Assembly: GCF_015752285.1 (NCBI RefSeq)
Contig: NZ_JADOUY010000001.1
Coordinates: 496,001 to 560,000 of the forward strand
From: Mycetocola_A sp015752285
Lineage (GTDB): Bacteria > Actinomycetota > Actinomycetes > Actinomycetales > Microbacteriaceae
DNA length: 64,000 nt
Direction of reading: 5' to 3'
Part shown: positions 8,840 through 17,721 of the stretch, piece by piece
Layout: each line of letters begins with the position of its first letter
Position numbering within the stretch: position 1 is the first letter of the stretch
Translations under genes and position numbers: made by a program
The notes under the pieces: model-generated
What the model was told of the DNA's origin: nothing
What the model saw: the letters and a program-made list of their open reading frames with translations, nothing else
The model's database searches: none

Positions 8840-9489
8840 CCGATCAGCCGATCAGGGTACTGGTGGCCGACGACCATCCGATCGTGCGCTCCGGCATCGC
8901 TGCGCTACTCTCGCTCGCCGACGGCATCGAGGTCGTCGGGGAGGCCGCGAACGGCGCCGAAGCGATCGCCCTCGCCGGAGAACACCGACCCGACCTCGTG
9001 CTGATGGACCTGCGGATGCCGAATCCGGGCGGCGACGAGATCGACGGTGCCGCGGCAACCGCGCAGATCATCGCCGCGCTGCCGGGCACCCGGGTGTTGA
9101 TCCTCACCACGTACGAGACAGACGACCACATCCTCGGGGCGATCGAGGCCGGCGCGAGCGGCTACCTGCTGAAGGCGGCACCGCAGGACGAGATCGTCGC
9201 CGGAGTGCGATCGGTGGTCGGCGGCCAGACGGTGCTCGCCCCGGCCATCGCGGCGAAACTCGTCGACCGGATGCGACAGGGGGCTGCGCCGATTCCGCCC
9301 AGACTCAGCGCTCGCGAACTCGACGTGTTGCGGCTTGTCGCTGCAGGCAACAGCAACCCAGCCATCGCCGCCCGGCTGTTCATCAGCGAGGCGACCGTGA
9401 AGACCCACCTGTTGCACGCGTTCGAGAAACTCGGGGTGAAAGACCGCACGCGGGCCGTCACCCTCGCGCTCGAACTCGGACTGCTCTGA
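8836..9489 (+). CDS. response regulator, NarL/FixJ (LuxR) family
   Basis: 217 residues. The receiver domain (1-125) has the acidic pair DD at 12-13 and the phospho-acceptor Asp58 in LVLMDLRMP; the LuxR-type helix-turn-helix (about 150-212) has LSARELDVLRLVAAGNSN and ATVKTHLLHAFEKLGV. It is the partner of the preceding kinase and probably regulates the upstream ABC exporter. An insert GGDEIDGAAA after the phosphorylation site is common in actinobacterial members. Confidence 0.92.
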   Translation: MTDQPIRVLVADDHPIVRSGIAALLSLADGIEVVGEAANGAEAIALAGEHRPDLVLMDLRMPNPGGDEIDGAAATAQIIAALPGTRVLILTTYETDDHILGAIEAGASGYLLKAAPQDEIVAGVRSVVGGQTVLAPAIAAKLVDRMRQGAAPIPPRLSARELDVLRLVAAGNSNPAIAARLFISEATVKTHLLHAFEKLGVKDRTRAVTLALELGLL

Positions 9490-9522
9490 GCGGGACGTGA
9501 CCCGCGTCGAGATTGCAGTTGA

Positions 9523-9558
9523 GCACTCATGATCGCGAGAAATCCCGTTCTTGAGTGC
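9523..9558. repeat. intergenic inverted repeat / possible terminator
   Basis: GCACTCA (9523-9529) pairs with TGAGTGC (9552-9558) around a 22-nt interior; GTGCGC-type sequence continues beyond. It follows the response regulator and may end that operon, or be a REP-like element. Confidence 0.35.
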
Positions 9559-9603
9559 GCAAGTGCGCTCTCGCTGCTCGGACCGCAGTCGCTAGCATGA
9601 GGC

Positions 9604-10173
9604 ATGCACGCGTTCGAGTTCACCGAGCCCCTTGAGACCGAGCGGCTTCTCCTGCGTCGAGAGACGGATGCCGACGTCGACGCCATCCACTCGTGGCAGT
9701 CGCGTGAGGACGTCTGCCGCTACCTCCTCTACGAACCGCGGGATCGCGCAACGGTTGCCGTCAAGGTGGCGGAGGATGCCGCCAGGACGCGACTCGAGAA
9801 GAACGGCGACTACCTGCAACTGGCCGTCGAACGGCGGGGTGACAACCAGGTGATCGGCCAGATGTTTCTCACCGTGGACAACGCCGAGTACTCGACGCTC
9901 GAAGTCGGCTGGGTCTTCCACCCCGACGTCTCCGGGCGCGGGTACGCAAGTGAGTCCGCCCTGGCGGTTCTGTCCCTGGGCTTCGAGACCATGGGGGTGC
10001 ACCGGATCATCGCGTCGCTCACCCCGGAGAACACGGCGTCCGTTCAACTCTGCCTCCGGCTGGGAATGCGCGAGGAAGCCCACTTCGTCGAGGACATGTT
10101 CATCAAGGGCCGGTGGGAAGACACCGGTGTCTACGCGATACTCGACCGGGAGTGGTCGGCGCGCAACGACTGA
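9604..10173 (+). CDS. GNAT N-acetyltransferase (RimJ/RimL-like)
   Basis: 189 residues with the Acetyltransf_3 layout: ETERLLLRRETDADVD at the N-terminus, VGWVFHPDVSGRGYASE as the acetyl-CoA binding loop (about 103-119), and RIIASLTPENTASVQLCLRLGMREE near 138-160. Members acetylate protein N-termini or small amines; the substrate is not predictable. A TAGCAT -10 lies 5 nt before the ATG, so the message is probably leaderless. Confidence 0.87.
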   Translation: MHAFEFTEPLETERLLLRRETDADVDAIHSWQSREDVCRYLLYEPRDRATVAVKVAEDAARTRLEKNGDYLQLAVERRGDNQVIGQMFLTVDNAEYSTLEVGWVFHPDVSGRGYASESALAVLSLGFETMGVHRIIASLTPENTASVQLCLRLGMREEAHFVEDMFIKGRWEDTGVYAILDREWSARND

Positions 10174-10251
10174 GGCGGGACTTCCGTGCCGAAAGCGCAA
10201 GGGGGGCTCCAGTAATCGATGTTCCGCGCATCCATTTGTGATGATGATCAG

Positions 10252-11352
10252 ATGCGCATCCTCTCCACTGAACGCCCCGTGGCGTCGCGCCTGAAGTCGT
10301 GGCTCGTTCACCCGCGGCTCCTCCTGGCCGTCAAAACGGGCGTCGCCGTCGGGATCGCCTGGCTTATCGCACCGCTCATGCCCGGGGTGGCAGACGATTA
10401 CCCCTACTACGCGCCGCTCGGCGCACTGATCAGCATGTCGCCGACCCTGATGAGTTCGGTGAAGCACGGCGTTCAGACGCTTGCGGCGCTGGCGATCGGC
10501 ATCCTCCTGGCTGGAATCGTGATCTTCCTCGCCGAGCCGAACGTGATCACCATCTCACTCGTCATCGGTGTGGGCGTGCTGATCGCCGGGAGCCGCTGGC
10601 TGACGACGGGCGGCGACTATGTCGCGGTCGCTGCGCTGTTCGTGCTGATCGTCGGAGGCCAGAACGCCGACGCGTACTCGATCGGCTATCTCGTACAGAT
10701 GAGTGTCGGGATCACGGTCGGGCTCGCTGTCAACATGATCGTGCTCCCACCCCTCAACTTCAGTGCTGCCGTGCTGCAGCTCGCCTCGTTCCGCACACAG
10801 TTGTCAACGCACATGCGCGAGATCGCCGCCGCCCTCGTCGAAACCTGGCCTCCGGAGCACGAGCAGTGGGCGGGACGCAGCGGCGCTCTCGCCGAGACGG
10901 CAGACGAGGTGCGCGCCGCCGTCAGGCACGCAGACGAGAGCAGGCGGCTCAACCCGCGGGCGAGACTGCACCAGCGCGACCTCAACCGGGACTACGAAGA
11001 CCTCACGGCGCTCGAGACGATGACATTCCACGTTCGCGACCTCACCGGTGTGCTGTCTGCCTCGATCTGGGAGGGGCCGTTTCCCGCCGAACTCCCCGAG
11101 GGACTCCGTGAACCGCTCAGCACCACCCTGTGTGCCGTCGCCGATGTGCTGATCGCCCGCAATGACGGCAAAGACCTCACGCCGAGCGTGACCGCGGCGG
11201 ACGACGCCCTCGTTACGCTGCTCGCCCGGCTCGACGACCAGAGCGACCTCTCGCCGTCGTCGCTCAGTCCAGCGGCATCCGTTGCGATGGACCTGCGTCG
11301 CATTCTCGCCATCATGCGCCAGGCCGACGCTCAAAGCAGCGAGCAGAGCTGA
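10252..11352 (+). CDS. FUSC/aromatic acid exporter-like membrane protein
   Basis: 366 residues. Five or six hydrophobic segments occupy residues 20-170, followed by a long soluble helical region. This is half of the usual FUSC/ArAE arrangement (the longer members duplicate it). The second half has charged helices rich in Arg and Glu. The group is predicted to export aromatic acids or similar compounds, but no member of this branch has been characterised to my knowledge. I preferred ATG 10252 over the upstream ATG at 10219 because the first residues upstream look uncoded. The gene faces the LacI regulator gene tail to tail. Confidence 0.72.
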   Translation: MRILSTERPVASRLKSWLVHPRLLLAVKTGVAVGIAWLIAPLMPGVADDYPYYAPLGALISMSPTLMSSVKHGVQTLAALAIGILLAGIVIFLAEPNVITISLVIGVGVLIAGSRWLTTGGDYVAVAALFVLIVGGQNADAYSIGYLVQMSVGITVGLAVNMIVLPPLNFSAAVLQLASFRTQLSTHMREIAAALVETWPPEHEQWAGRSGALAETADEVRAAVRHADESRRLNPRARLHQRDLNRDYEDLTALETMTFHVRDLTGVLSASIWEGPFPAELPEGLREPLSTTLCAVADVLIARNDGKDLTPSVTAADDALVTLLARLDDQSDLSPSSLSPAASVAMDLRRILAIMRQADAQSSEQS

Positions 11353-11356
11353 CGGT

Positions 11357-12466
11357 TCAGGCGGGCGGAGGCCCTGTGGTGTCTCCGGGCTGGAAGGTCA
11401 CGTCGAAGGCGACGGCGACCGGCGTCCGGCCCGCGAGCATCTCGACGACGGCCCGACCCGCTGCCGTGCCTTTCTCCTGCGACGGCTGCCTGATCGTGGT
11501 CAGCGATCGTTCAAGACCATCCACGCGGATGCCGTCGAAACCGACGACGCTGAGATCCTCTGGCACGCGCAGACCCCGTTCCTCCGCTGCGGCGATCACC
11601 CCGGCAGCCAGCAGGTCGCTCTGGGCCAGGATCGCCGTCGGGCGCTCGTTGGGCGGAACGTCGAGCAGCGTGAGCGCCGCCGCGCGCCCGGCGTCGCTGC
11701 GGCTGCTGCCGGCGATCCAGCCGCCGATGTGCGGGTAGACGTCGCGAGCCCCGGCGAGCCGCTCGACCGTGGTCGTCACTGTGGCTGCGGACTCCCGCTC
11801 GGCCGTCAGCGGGCCGACGGTACGGCCTCGGTCGAGCCCCAGGGCGACGATCGCCACCCGCTCGTGGCCGAGATCCTTGAGGTGCTGGGCGAGCAGGCGG
11901 CTGCCCCCACGATTGTCGACGCTGATCGTGACCACTCCCGCGCTGTCGTCACCCTCGATCTGCACCATCGGAATGTTTCGCCTGCGCAGCACCTCGAGTG
12001 TTCCCAGGGCGTCAGCGTTGCAGCCTACGAGCACCACGGCATCCACGGGGGCGCTCGTCACACTGACCTCGCCGTCGCCGAGGTCGGGCATGAGCAGAAG
12101 CCCGGCACCGATCGCGCTGATCTCCTCGGCGAGTCCGTCGAGGGTCTGGATGAGAACAGGGTCGCGGAACGACACCCCGATTCGGGCCGGGATCAGGGCG
12201 CCGATGATGCCGCTGCGCCCCCGCCGAAGCGACTGCGCCAACGGGTCCGGGCCGCCGTAATCCAGCTCGCGGGCCGCCGCGAGGACCTTTGCCTTCGTGT
12301 CGTCTGACACCGGACCGTGTCCGCTGAAGGCAAGGGAGGCGGTCGAGGGCGAGACGCCCGCACGCGCGGCGACAGTGGCGAGGGTCGGACGGCCATCTGG
12401 CCGTGCGGCGTCGACGCCGGCATCACCGCGCCCGGTCGCGCCGGATGCCTCAGGCTGACGGGTCAT
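11357..12466 (-). CDS. LacI family transcriptional regulator
   Basis: 369 residues. The N-terminal helix-turn-helix is at about 28-50 (TLATVAARAGVSPSTASLAF) and is followed by the hinge helix and a periplasmic-binding-protein-like ligand domain with LAQHLKDLGHERVAIV and the C-terminal DLSVVGFDGI block. GAGGAG lies just upstream of the ATG. The gene is divergent from an MFS permease, and a perfect CG-centred palindrome in the gap (12556-12569) is an obvious operator. The effector is probably a small solute handled by the permease. Confidence 0.92.
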   Translation of the reverse strand: MTRQPEASGATGRGDAGVDAARPDGRPTLATVAARAGVSPSTASLAFSGHGPVSDDTKAKVLAAARELDYGGPDPLAQSLRRGRSGIIGALIPARIGVSFRDPVLIQTLDGLAEEISAIGAGLLLMPDLGDGEVSVTSAPVDAVVLVGCNADALGTLEVLRRRNIPMVQIEGDDSAGVVTISVDNRGGSRLLAQHLKDLGHERVAIVALGLDRGRTVGPLTAERESAATVTTTVERLAGARDVYPHIGGWIAGSSRSDAGRAAALTLLDVPPNERPTAILAQSDLLAAGVIAAAEERGLRVPEDLSVVGFDGIRVDGLERSLTTIRQPSQEKGTAAGRAVVEMLAGRTPVAVAFDVTFQPGDTTGPPPA

Positions 12467-12555
12467 GACTCCTCGATCGCTCGTACTCGAACGGCTCGGG
12501 CCGGAGTGCGGCTTGACCGTTACAGTCGTCTCGGGCTAGCTTAGGCGACACCGGC

Positions 12556-12569
12556 TCGAATCGATTCGA
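12556..12569. promoter_or_regulatory. LacI-type operator (perfect palindrome)
   Basis: TCGAATCGATTCGA, a 14-bp perfect palindrome with the central CG typical of LacI/PurR-family sites, lies between the LacI gene and the divergent MFS gene. Confidence 0.7.
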
Positions 12570-12606
12570 CCTCCATTTTTTCTCCGCTACGACCCCTCGA
12601 ATTGAT

Positions 12607-13860
12607 ATGTCCTCTCCTCCCACGCCCTCTGTTCCTGTTCTTCGGCCTCGCCGTGAGCTCGTCGCCTGGCGCAACGCGATCTTCGTGATCTTCACGCTCT
12701 CCGGCCTGAGCATCGCCACCTGGGCTGCTCGGCTACCCGCGATCAAGGACAACCTCGACGTCACCACCGGATCGATCGGCGTGCTCATCCTGGGAATGAG
12801 CGTCGGGTCGATTCTCGGGCTGATGGCATCCGCCTGGCTTCTCGTGCGTCTCGGCGCCCGAACCGGCATGGTGCTGGCACTGAGCCTCGTCTCTGTCGGC
12901 CTTGTGCTCATCGGCATCGGGGCCGGGCTGACCTTCTCCCCCGTTCTCGTCTTCATCGGCCTCGCGCTGTTCGGGTTCGGAAACGGATGCGTCGACGTCA
13001 TGATGAACGTCGAGGGCGCTGCAGCAGAGACCGAGCTCGGCAAGACCGTCCTTCCGCTGATGCACGCCTGCTTCAGTCTCGGAACCGTGATCGGCGCCGG
13101 GATCGGCGCCGCGGCATCGGCACTGTCGATCGGGGTCGAATGGCACGCCATCGCCATGGCCGTGGTCATCGCGATCGCTGCGGTCATTGCCGTGCGTTTC
13201 GTTCCGGTACGAGAGGAGCTCGGCGACGACACCCCGACCCATTCGCACAAGCTCGACTGGAGGGCCAGGCTGCGCGCGAACCTGTCGGTCTGGGCCGACG
13301 TGCGGCTGATCCTCATCGGCGTGATCATGCTCGGAATGGCCTTCGCTGAGGGGAGTGCGAACGACTGGCTCGCCCTCGCCAGCGTCGAGGGCCACGGCCT
13401 CTCTGAGCCGACGGGCGCGATCGTCTTCGGTGTCTTCGTCTCGGCCATGACCGTCGGGCGTGTTGCCGGCGGGCCGCTCATCGACCGGTTCGGGCGTGTG
13501 CTCGTGCTGCAGGTGTCCGCGGTCTCCGCGATCGTCGGCCTGCTGGTGTTCATCCTCGCGCCGAACCTTCCGATCGTGCTGATCGGTGCGGTGCTCTGGG
13601 GCCTCGGGAGTGCCCTCGGCTTCCCGCTCGGCATGTCTGCGGCTGCCGAGGGGAAAAATGCCGCAGCGCGGGTGAGTGCCGTCGCGATGATCGGATACCT
13701 CGCGTTCCTCGTCGGGCCGCCGCTCATCGGCATCCTCGGCGACCACGTCGGACTGCTCAACGCGCTCTACGTGGTGCTCGTGCTTGTTGTGCTGTCCGGG
13801 CTGGCATCCCCGGCCGCGCGAGGCCGCGCCACGGCGACAGTCGGCGCTCGCCGGGAGTGA
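12607..13860 (+). CDS. MFS transporter
   Basis: 417 residues with twelve hydrophobic segments. The sequence resembles the YbjJ-like branch: WAARLPAIKDNL after the first span, GFGNGCVDVMMNVEG near residue 120, and a GRVAGGPLIDRFGR loop between helices 8 and 9 (about 280-295). The transported compound is unknown; control by the adjacent LacI-type regulator makes a sugar or nucleoside derivative plausible. The stop codon overlaps a hairpin in the downstream non-coding region. Confidence 0.87.
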   Translation: MSSPPTPSVPVLRPRRELVAWRNAIFVIFTLSGLSIATWAARLPAIKDNLDVTTGSIGVLILGMSVGSILGLMASAWLLVRLGARTGMVLALSLVSVGLVLIGIGAGLTFSPVLVFIGLALFGFGNGCVDVMMNVEGAAAETELGKTVLPLMHACFSLGTVIGAGIGAAASALSIGVEWHAIAMAVVIAIAAVIAVRFVPVREELGDDTPTHSHKLDWRARLRANLSVWADVRLILIGVIMLGMAFAEGSANDWLALASVEGHGLSEPTGAIVFGVFVSAMTVGRVAGGPLIDRFGRVLVLQVSAVSAIVGLLVFILAPNLPIVLIGAVLWGLGSALGFPLGMSAAAEGKNAAARVSAVAMIGYLAFLVGPPLIGILGDHVGLLNALYVVLVLVVLSGLASPAARGRATATVGARRE

Positions 13861-13887
13861 GCGACTCATCCGCCGCAGGCGGTCGCT
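13860..13887 (+). terminator. hairpin overlapping the MFS stop codon
   Basis: AGCGAC (13860-13865) pairs with GTCGCT (13882-13887), enclosing a second stem CGCC-GCA-GGCG. This is a plausible terminator or attenuating structure. Confidence 0.4.
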
Positions 13888-14179
13888 GACCCGCCCGCAT
13901 AACCACTGTTTGCGTCCCAGGAACGGCCACGACGCATCCTTTGGCGCCCACCCGTCGCTCTTGCCGACTTTCGCCTCGCAAAACGGACACACGCGGCGGA
14001 TGAATCGACCGGCTCGACATCAGCCCCTCTCCGTCCGTCGCTGATGCCGACTTCTGCCCCGGCATAACACCACGTGCGACGGATGAATCGCCTCGTCGCA
14101 TCCGCCACCCCGCTCATCCGTCGCGAACCGTGGCTGATCGCCCGCGTAACCACCGTTCATGACCAACGACCCAGCCAGC
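13888..14179. repeat. non-coding region with degenerate repeats
   Basis: About 290 nt without a convincing gene. A unit resembling CATCCGYCGC...GCTGAYC-GCCCGCRTAACCAC occurs at the left end (about 13867-13910) and right end (about 14115-14155), with a poorer copy near 14035-14075 (GCATAACACCACG). The inverted segment CGGATGAATCG occurs twice (13997-14007, 14079-14090 approximately). I read this as a small family of intergenic repeats, not a gene. Confidence 0.45.
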
Positions 14180-14185
14180 TAAACT
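14180..14185 (+). promoter_or_regulatory. -10 element TAAACT, leaderless promoter of nucS
   Basis: TAAACT ends 6 nt before the GTG at 14192, so transcription should begin at the start codon. Confidence 0.55.
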
Positions 14186-14191
14186 CGTCGA

Positions 14192-14887
14192 GTGCGTTTG
14201 GTGATTGCGAAGTGTTCGGTGGACTACGCCGGTCGACTCTCGGCGCACCTCCCGCTGGCGACACGTCTGCTCATGCTCAAGAGCGACGGCAGCCTGCTCG
14301 TGCACTCCGACGGCGGCAGCTACAAGCCGCTCAACTGGATGAGCCCTCCGTGCACGCTGAGCGTCTCGGAGCCGGACGCGATCCAGACGGATGCCGGCAT
14401 CAGCGAACTCTGGACGGTCACCCACGCGAAGACAGGCGACCAGCTCGTCGTGTCGATCTACGAGGTCCACTCCGATTCCGCATTCGAGTTCGGCGTCGAC
14501 CCCGGACTGCAGAAAGACGGAGTCGAGGCGCACCTGCAGAAGTTGCTCGCCGAACAGATCGGCCTTCTCGGCGACGGCCACACCCTCGTGCGCCGCGAGT
14601 ACATGACGGCGATCGGTCCTGTTGACATCCTCGCTCGCGACGAGACGGGCGCATCGATCGCCGTCGAACTCAAGCGCCGTGGAGACATCGATGGCGTCGA
14701 GCAGCTCACCCGGTACCTCGAACTGATGAATCGGGACCCGCACCTCGCCCCCGTTCGCGGCGTGTTCGCGGCCCAGGAGATCAAGCCTCAGGCACGTACG
14801 CTGGCCGAGGATCGCGGCATCCGCTGTCTCGTCCTCGACTACGACGCGATGCGTGGACTCGACAACGCCGACGGACGCCTCTTCTAG
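14192..14887 (+). CDS. nucS: mismatch-specific endonuclease NucS
   Basis: 231 residues, the usual NucS length. The N-terminal DNA-binding/dimerisation domain begins MRLVIAKCSVDYAGRL, and the C-terminal RecB-like nuclease domain has Asp145 (GPVDILARD), Glu159 and Lys161 (AVELKRRGD) and Gln171 (EQLTRYLELM), the catalytic set of the family. NucS (EndoMS) carries out MutS/MutL-independent mismatch repair in actinobacteria by cutting both strands at mismatches. The C-terminus ends in GRLF, consistent with the family's beta-clamp binding peptide. The message appears leaderless. Confidence 0.95.
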   Translation: MRLVIAKCSVDYAGRLSAHLPLATRLLMLKSDGSLLVHSDGGSYKPLNWMSPPCTLSVSEPDAIQTDAGISELWTVTHAKTGDQLVVSIYEVHSDSAFEFGVDPGLQKDGVEAHLQKLLAEQIGLLGDGHTLVRREYMTAIGPVDILARDETGASIAVELKRRGDIDGVEQLTRYLELMNRDPHLAPVRGVFAAQEIKPQARTLAEDRGIRCLVLDYDAMRGLDNADGRLF

Positions 14888-14972
14888 TTCCGTCAGCTCC
14901 GGGCCCGGAGCTGACGCACGCATCACACGCAATTGTCGAATGGGCAGCGAAACTGCCTACTATGGAGCCCTT

Positions 14973-15677
14973 ATGTCTATCTCTTCTCCCGAACGAACGA
15001 GCACCGGCTCGATCATCGTCAACCGCACCTGGTCGTGCATCCTCTTCGATCTCGACGGAACGATCACGGATTCCGCGCCCGGCATCGTCGCGCGGCTCGC
15101 CAAGATGTTCGCTGCACTCGATCTCCCCGTCCCGTCCGAGGAAGAGCTGCTCCACTGGGTCGGCCCGCCGATGCTCGAGTCCCTCGAGCTGCGCGCCGGC
15201 ATGACGCCAGCAGAAGCGTTCGGTGCCCTCACCGTATACCGCGGAATTTCGGATGCCGACGGGCCGTGGACCGGATCCGCCGTCTACCCGGGGATCGCCG
15301 GTCTCATCAAGAAGATCGCCGCGAGCGGCATCCCGCTGGCCATCACGAGCAGCAAGCCGGAATCGCAGATCCATGCCGTGCTCGACCACTTCGGGCTGAC
15401 CGAATTCTTCACGGTCATCTGCGGCGCGTCCGAAGATGAGACGCGAAGCGCCAAGGCCGATGTGGTGGCCGAGGCCATCGTGCGCCTCACGGAGAAGGGC
15501 ATCGACCTGACCCACACCGTGCTCGTCGGCGACCGCCACCACGACGTCGAGGGTGCTGCCGTTCACGGCATCCCCACCATCATGGTCGAGTGGGGCTACG
15601 GCTCACCGGCTGAAGCGACGCACGCGATGGCGGTCGTCCACTCGACGGACCAGCTCTCGAAGCTCCTGCTCGGCTGA
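14973..15677 (+). CDS. HAD family hydrolase (phosphoglycolate phosphatase-like)
   Basis: 234 residues. Motif I FDLDGT gives the nucleophile Asp26 and acid Asp28; ITSSKP (motif II Ser/Thr) and the motif IV segment VLVGDRHHDVEGA complete the active site. The helical cap between motifs I and II resembles Gph/PgmB. The family dephosphorylates small sugar phosphates or phosphoglycolate. I chose the ATG at 14973, 20 residues before the conserved core, over the longer frame that overlaps nucS. Confidence 0.88.
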   Translation: MSISSPERTSTGSIIVNRTWSCILFDLDGTITDSAPGIVARLAKMFAALDLPVPSEEELLHWVGPPMLESLELRAGMTPAEAFGALTVYRGISDADGPWTGSAVYPGIAGLIKKIAASGIPLAITSSKPESQIHAVLDHFGLTEFFTVICGASEDETRSAKADVVAEAIVRLTEKGIDLTHTVLVGDRHHDVEGAAVHGIPTIMVEWGYGSPAEATHAMAVVHSTDQLSKLLLG

Positions 15678-15720
15678 CCTCGAGAGCCGGCGTTCTCGGC
15701 GTCCTCCCACCGCAGCCCCC

Positions 15721-15726
15721 TAGGCT
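15721..15726 (+). promoter_or_regulatory. -10 element TAGGCT, leaderless promoter
   Basis: TAGGCT with 6 nt to the ATG at 15733. Confidence 0.55.
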
Positions 15727-15732
15727 CGGAGC

Positions 15733-17016
15733 ATGACTGACGGACTCTGGTGGCTCCCGTCCCTCATCGTCTTCGGCTCGGTCGGCGTCGGCATCGTCGT
15801 GATTGCCCGGGTCGCGGCCGGTAGACGGCGACGACTCGGATCCGGGGTGACGAACGACCTCGCCGCGCTCGAGCAGGAGGCCGGGGTCGCACTCGTGCGC
15901 GCAGACGACCTGGTACACGCGGCTGAAGACGAAGTGGACTTCGCTCGAGCAGAGTTCGGGGATGCCGCAGCGCGAGAGTTCTCCGCCGCGATGGCGACCG
16001 CCCGTGACCAGCTGCGCGAAGCTTTTCAGCTGCATCAGCAGCTCGCAGACGCGATCCCGGACAGCGACTCCCAGCGACGTCGCTGGGCCAGGCGCATCGC
16101 AGAGCTCTGCGGCTCGGTCACCTCGACGGTGCTGGAGCAGACCGGCCGGTTCGACGACCGCCGTGCCGTCGAGCGAAACGCCCCCGACCGCCTGAGCGAG
16201 CTCAGGCAGGGTATCGCCGCCTCCGAGGACCGGCTGACCGAGGCGGAAGCCACCATCGACCGCCTGACCGGGCAGGTCGCCCTCTCCGCGGTCGCGCCGG
16301 TGACGGATGCCCCCTCACGGGCCCGCGCCGCCCTCTCACGGGCGCACACCGCCCTTCAGCAGGCCGAGACCAGGGTTTCGGCACGCGAGGTTGCCGCAGA
16401 CGTTCTCGACGACGCAGCCCAGAGCCTGCTCGCCGCGCGCCACGCGCTCGACGACGTCACCCGAACCGCGACAGCGCTCGACGCTGCCAGCAGGGAGCTC
16501 GACGCAGCCATCCAGCGGGGTCGCGCCGCCCTCGACGAAGCGCGCAGGCGGCGCGATACGGCCGAGCTCCCCGAGGCGGCCGCAGACATCTCGGCCGGGA
16601 TCGACATTCTTACCGACGCGCTCGCCCGAGGCTCTGATCGCAACGAATTGCCTGATCCCCTCGCCCGCCTCGACATCGTCCGCGACGCGGAGACCAGGCT
16701 GGACGCTGCGCTCTCCAGCGCCAGAACCCGACAGCAGCGGATCGACTCAGCCAGGGAAGCCCTTCGTGGTGCGCTCTTCTCCGCACGCAGCCACCTCGAG
16801 GTCGCCTCGACATTCATCGCGGGCAACCGCGGGCGAGTCGGACCAGACGCACGCACCCGGCTCGCGGAGGCGGAGCGCCAGCTCGCCCTGGCCGAAGCGG
16901 CTGACGACCCGGTCGACGCCCTCGACACCGCCCGGCGGGTCTCCCGGCTGGCCCAGGATGCCGAAGCGCTCGCGCGCTACGACGTGGGTCCGACCACCGC
17001 TCCCTACCGAAGCTGA
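15733..17016 (+). CDS. membrane-anchored coiled-coil protein (C-terminal part of TPM-domain proteins)
   Basis: 427 residues. One membrane span at about 8-28 is followed by RRRR and a long, almost uninterrupted Ala/Arg/Glu-rich helical region. The stretch ALVRADDLVHAAEDEVDF...FGDAAAREFSAAMATARDQL closely recalls the cytoplasmic part of actinobacterial TPM (YgcG-like) proteins, which normally carry an extracellular TPM domain before the span. That domain and a signal peptide are absent here, and the upstream DNA offers only 55 nt before the HAD gene. A TAGGCT -10 with 6-nt spacing supports the start. The function is unknown. Confidence 0.72.
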   Translation: MTDGLWWLPSLIVFGSVGVGIVVIARVAAGRRRRLGSGVTNDLAALEQEAGVALVRADDLVHAAEDEVDFARAEFGDAAAREFSAAMATARDQLREAFQLHQQLADAIPDSDSQRRRWARRIAELCGSVTSTVLEQTGRFDDRRAVERNAPDRLSELRQGIAASEDRLTEAEATIDRLTGQVALSAVAPVTDAPSRARAALSRAHTALQQAETRVSAREVAADVLDDAAQSLLAARHALDDVTRTATALDAASRELDAAIQRGRAALDEARRRRDTAELPEAAADISAGIDILTDALARGSDRNELPDPLARLDIVRDAETRLDAALSSARTRQQRIDSAREALRGALFSARSHLEVASTFIAGNRGRVGPDARTRLAEAERQLALAEAADDPVDALDTARRVSRLAQDAEALARYDVGPTTAPYRS

Positions 17017-17045
17017 CGCAGCTCCCCGGGACGACGTGGACCCGC

Positions 17046-17621
17046 TCAGTCGGCTGGCGTGAACGACTCGAAGACGCCGTACGCGATGACCCGCTCGGCC
17101 GTCGAGCCCATCGGGCTGCACGCCACGAAGGTGATGATCCGGTCGAGTGAGGTCGACACCGACTCGTGCGGCACCGGATAGGTGACCTCGATCGCCGACG
17201 GGTCGACGTATTCGAGCGATCGGAAGCGGTAGAGGTACCGCCCTTCGGCGGTGTCGACGTAGATCGGGTCGCCGATGATGAGCGTGTGGATGTTGTAGAG
17301 CGGCGCGGTGTAGGTGACGCGGTGACCTGCCAGCGCGAAGTTGCCGAGCCCCCCGGGGGCCGCAGTGCCGGGGAAATGCCCGACCATGTGGTTGAGCACC
17401 GCGCTCTCACCGATGCCCTCGCCGATCTGCTCGGCGTACTCACCGCCGAAGCGCGGGATACGGAGCGTTCCGATGATGGTCGGGTTCGCGGTCGTGACCA
17501 CGGCATCCGTCGTCGAGGGCAGCGGGCCGAGTTGCACGGATGCGGCAGCAAGGGGGGCGGTGAGAGCGAGCGTCGCCGCAAGCACGAGGGCGGATGCCGC
17601 TCGCATCAGGATCCGCCTCAT
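17046..17621 (-). CDS. class E/F-type sortase
   Basis: 191 residues with an N-terminal signal/anchor (about 5-28). The sortase triad is visible: His100 in ALAGHRV, Cys168 in FVACSP and Arg177 in AERVIAYG. Small actinobacterial sortases of class E/F attach surface proteins to peptidoglycan or act as housekeeping sortases. No LPXTG-type substrate is evident in the neighbouring genes: the GH16 enzyme next door has no sorting signal at its C-terminus. The gene is on the same strand as GH16 but is separated from it by a strong stem-loop. Confidence 0.88.
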   Translation of the reverse strand: MRRILMRAASALVLAATLALTAPLAAASVQLGPLPSTTDAVVTTANPTIIGTLRIPRFGGEYAEQIGEGIGESAVLNHMVGHFPGTAAPGGLGNFALAGHRVTYTAPLYNIHTLIIGDPIYVDTAEGRYLYRFRSLEYVDPSAIEVTYPVPHESVSTSLDRIITFVACSPMGSTAERVIAYGVFESFTPAD

Positions 17622-17721
17622 CTGCCCGCCTCCGTCTGGATGCGCCGAACTGCGGCGCAGGTTCTACGCTAGGCGACCGGCACCCCGACCGCCAGCATCC
17701 GACCCACGACCTGCATAACGC

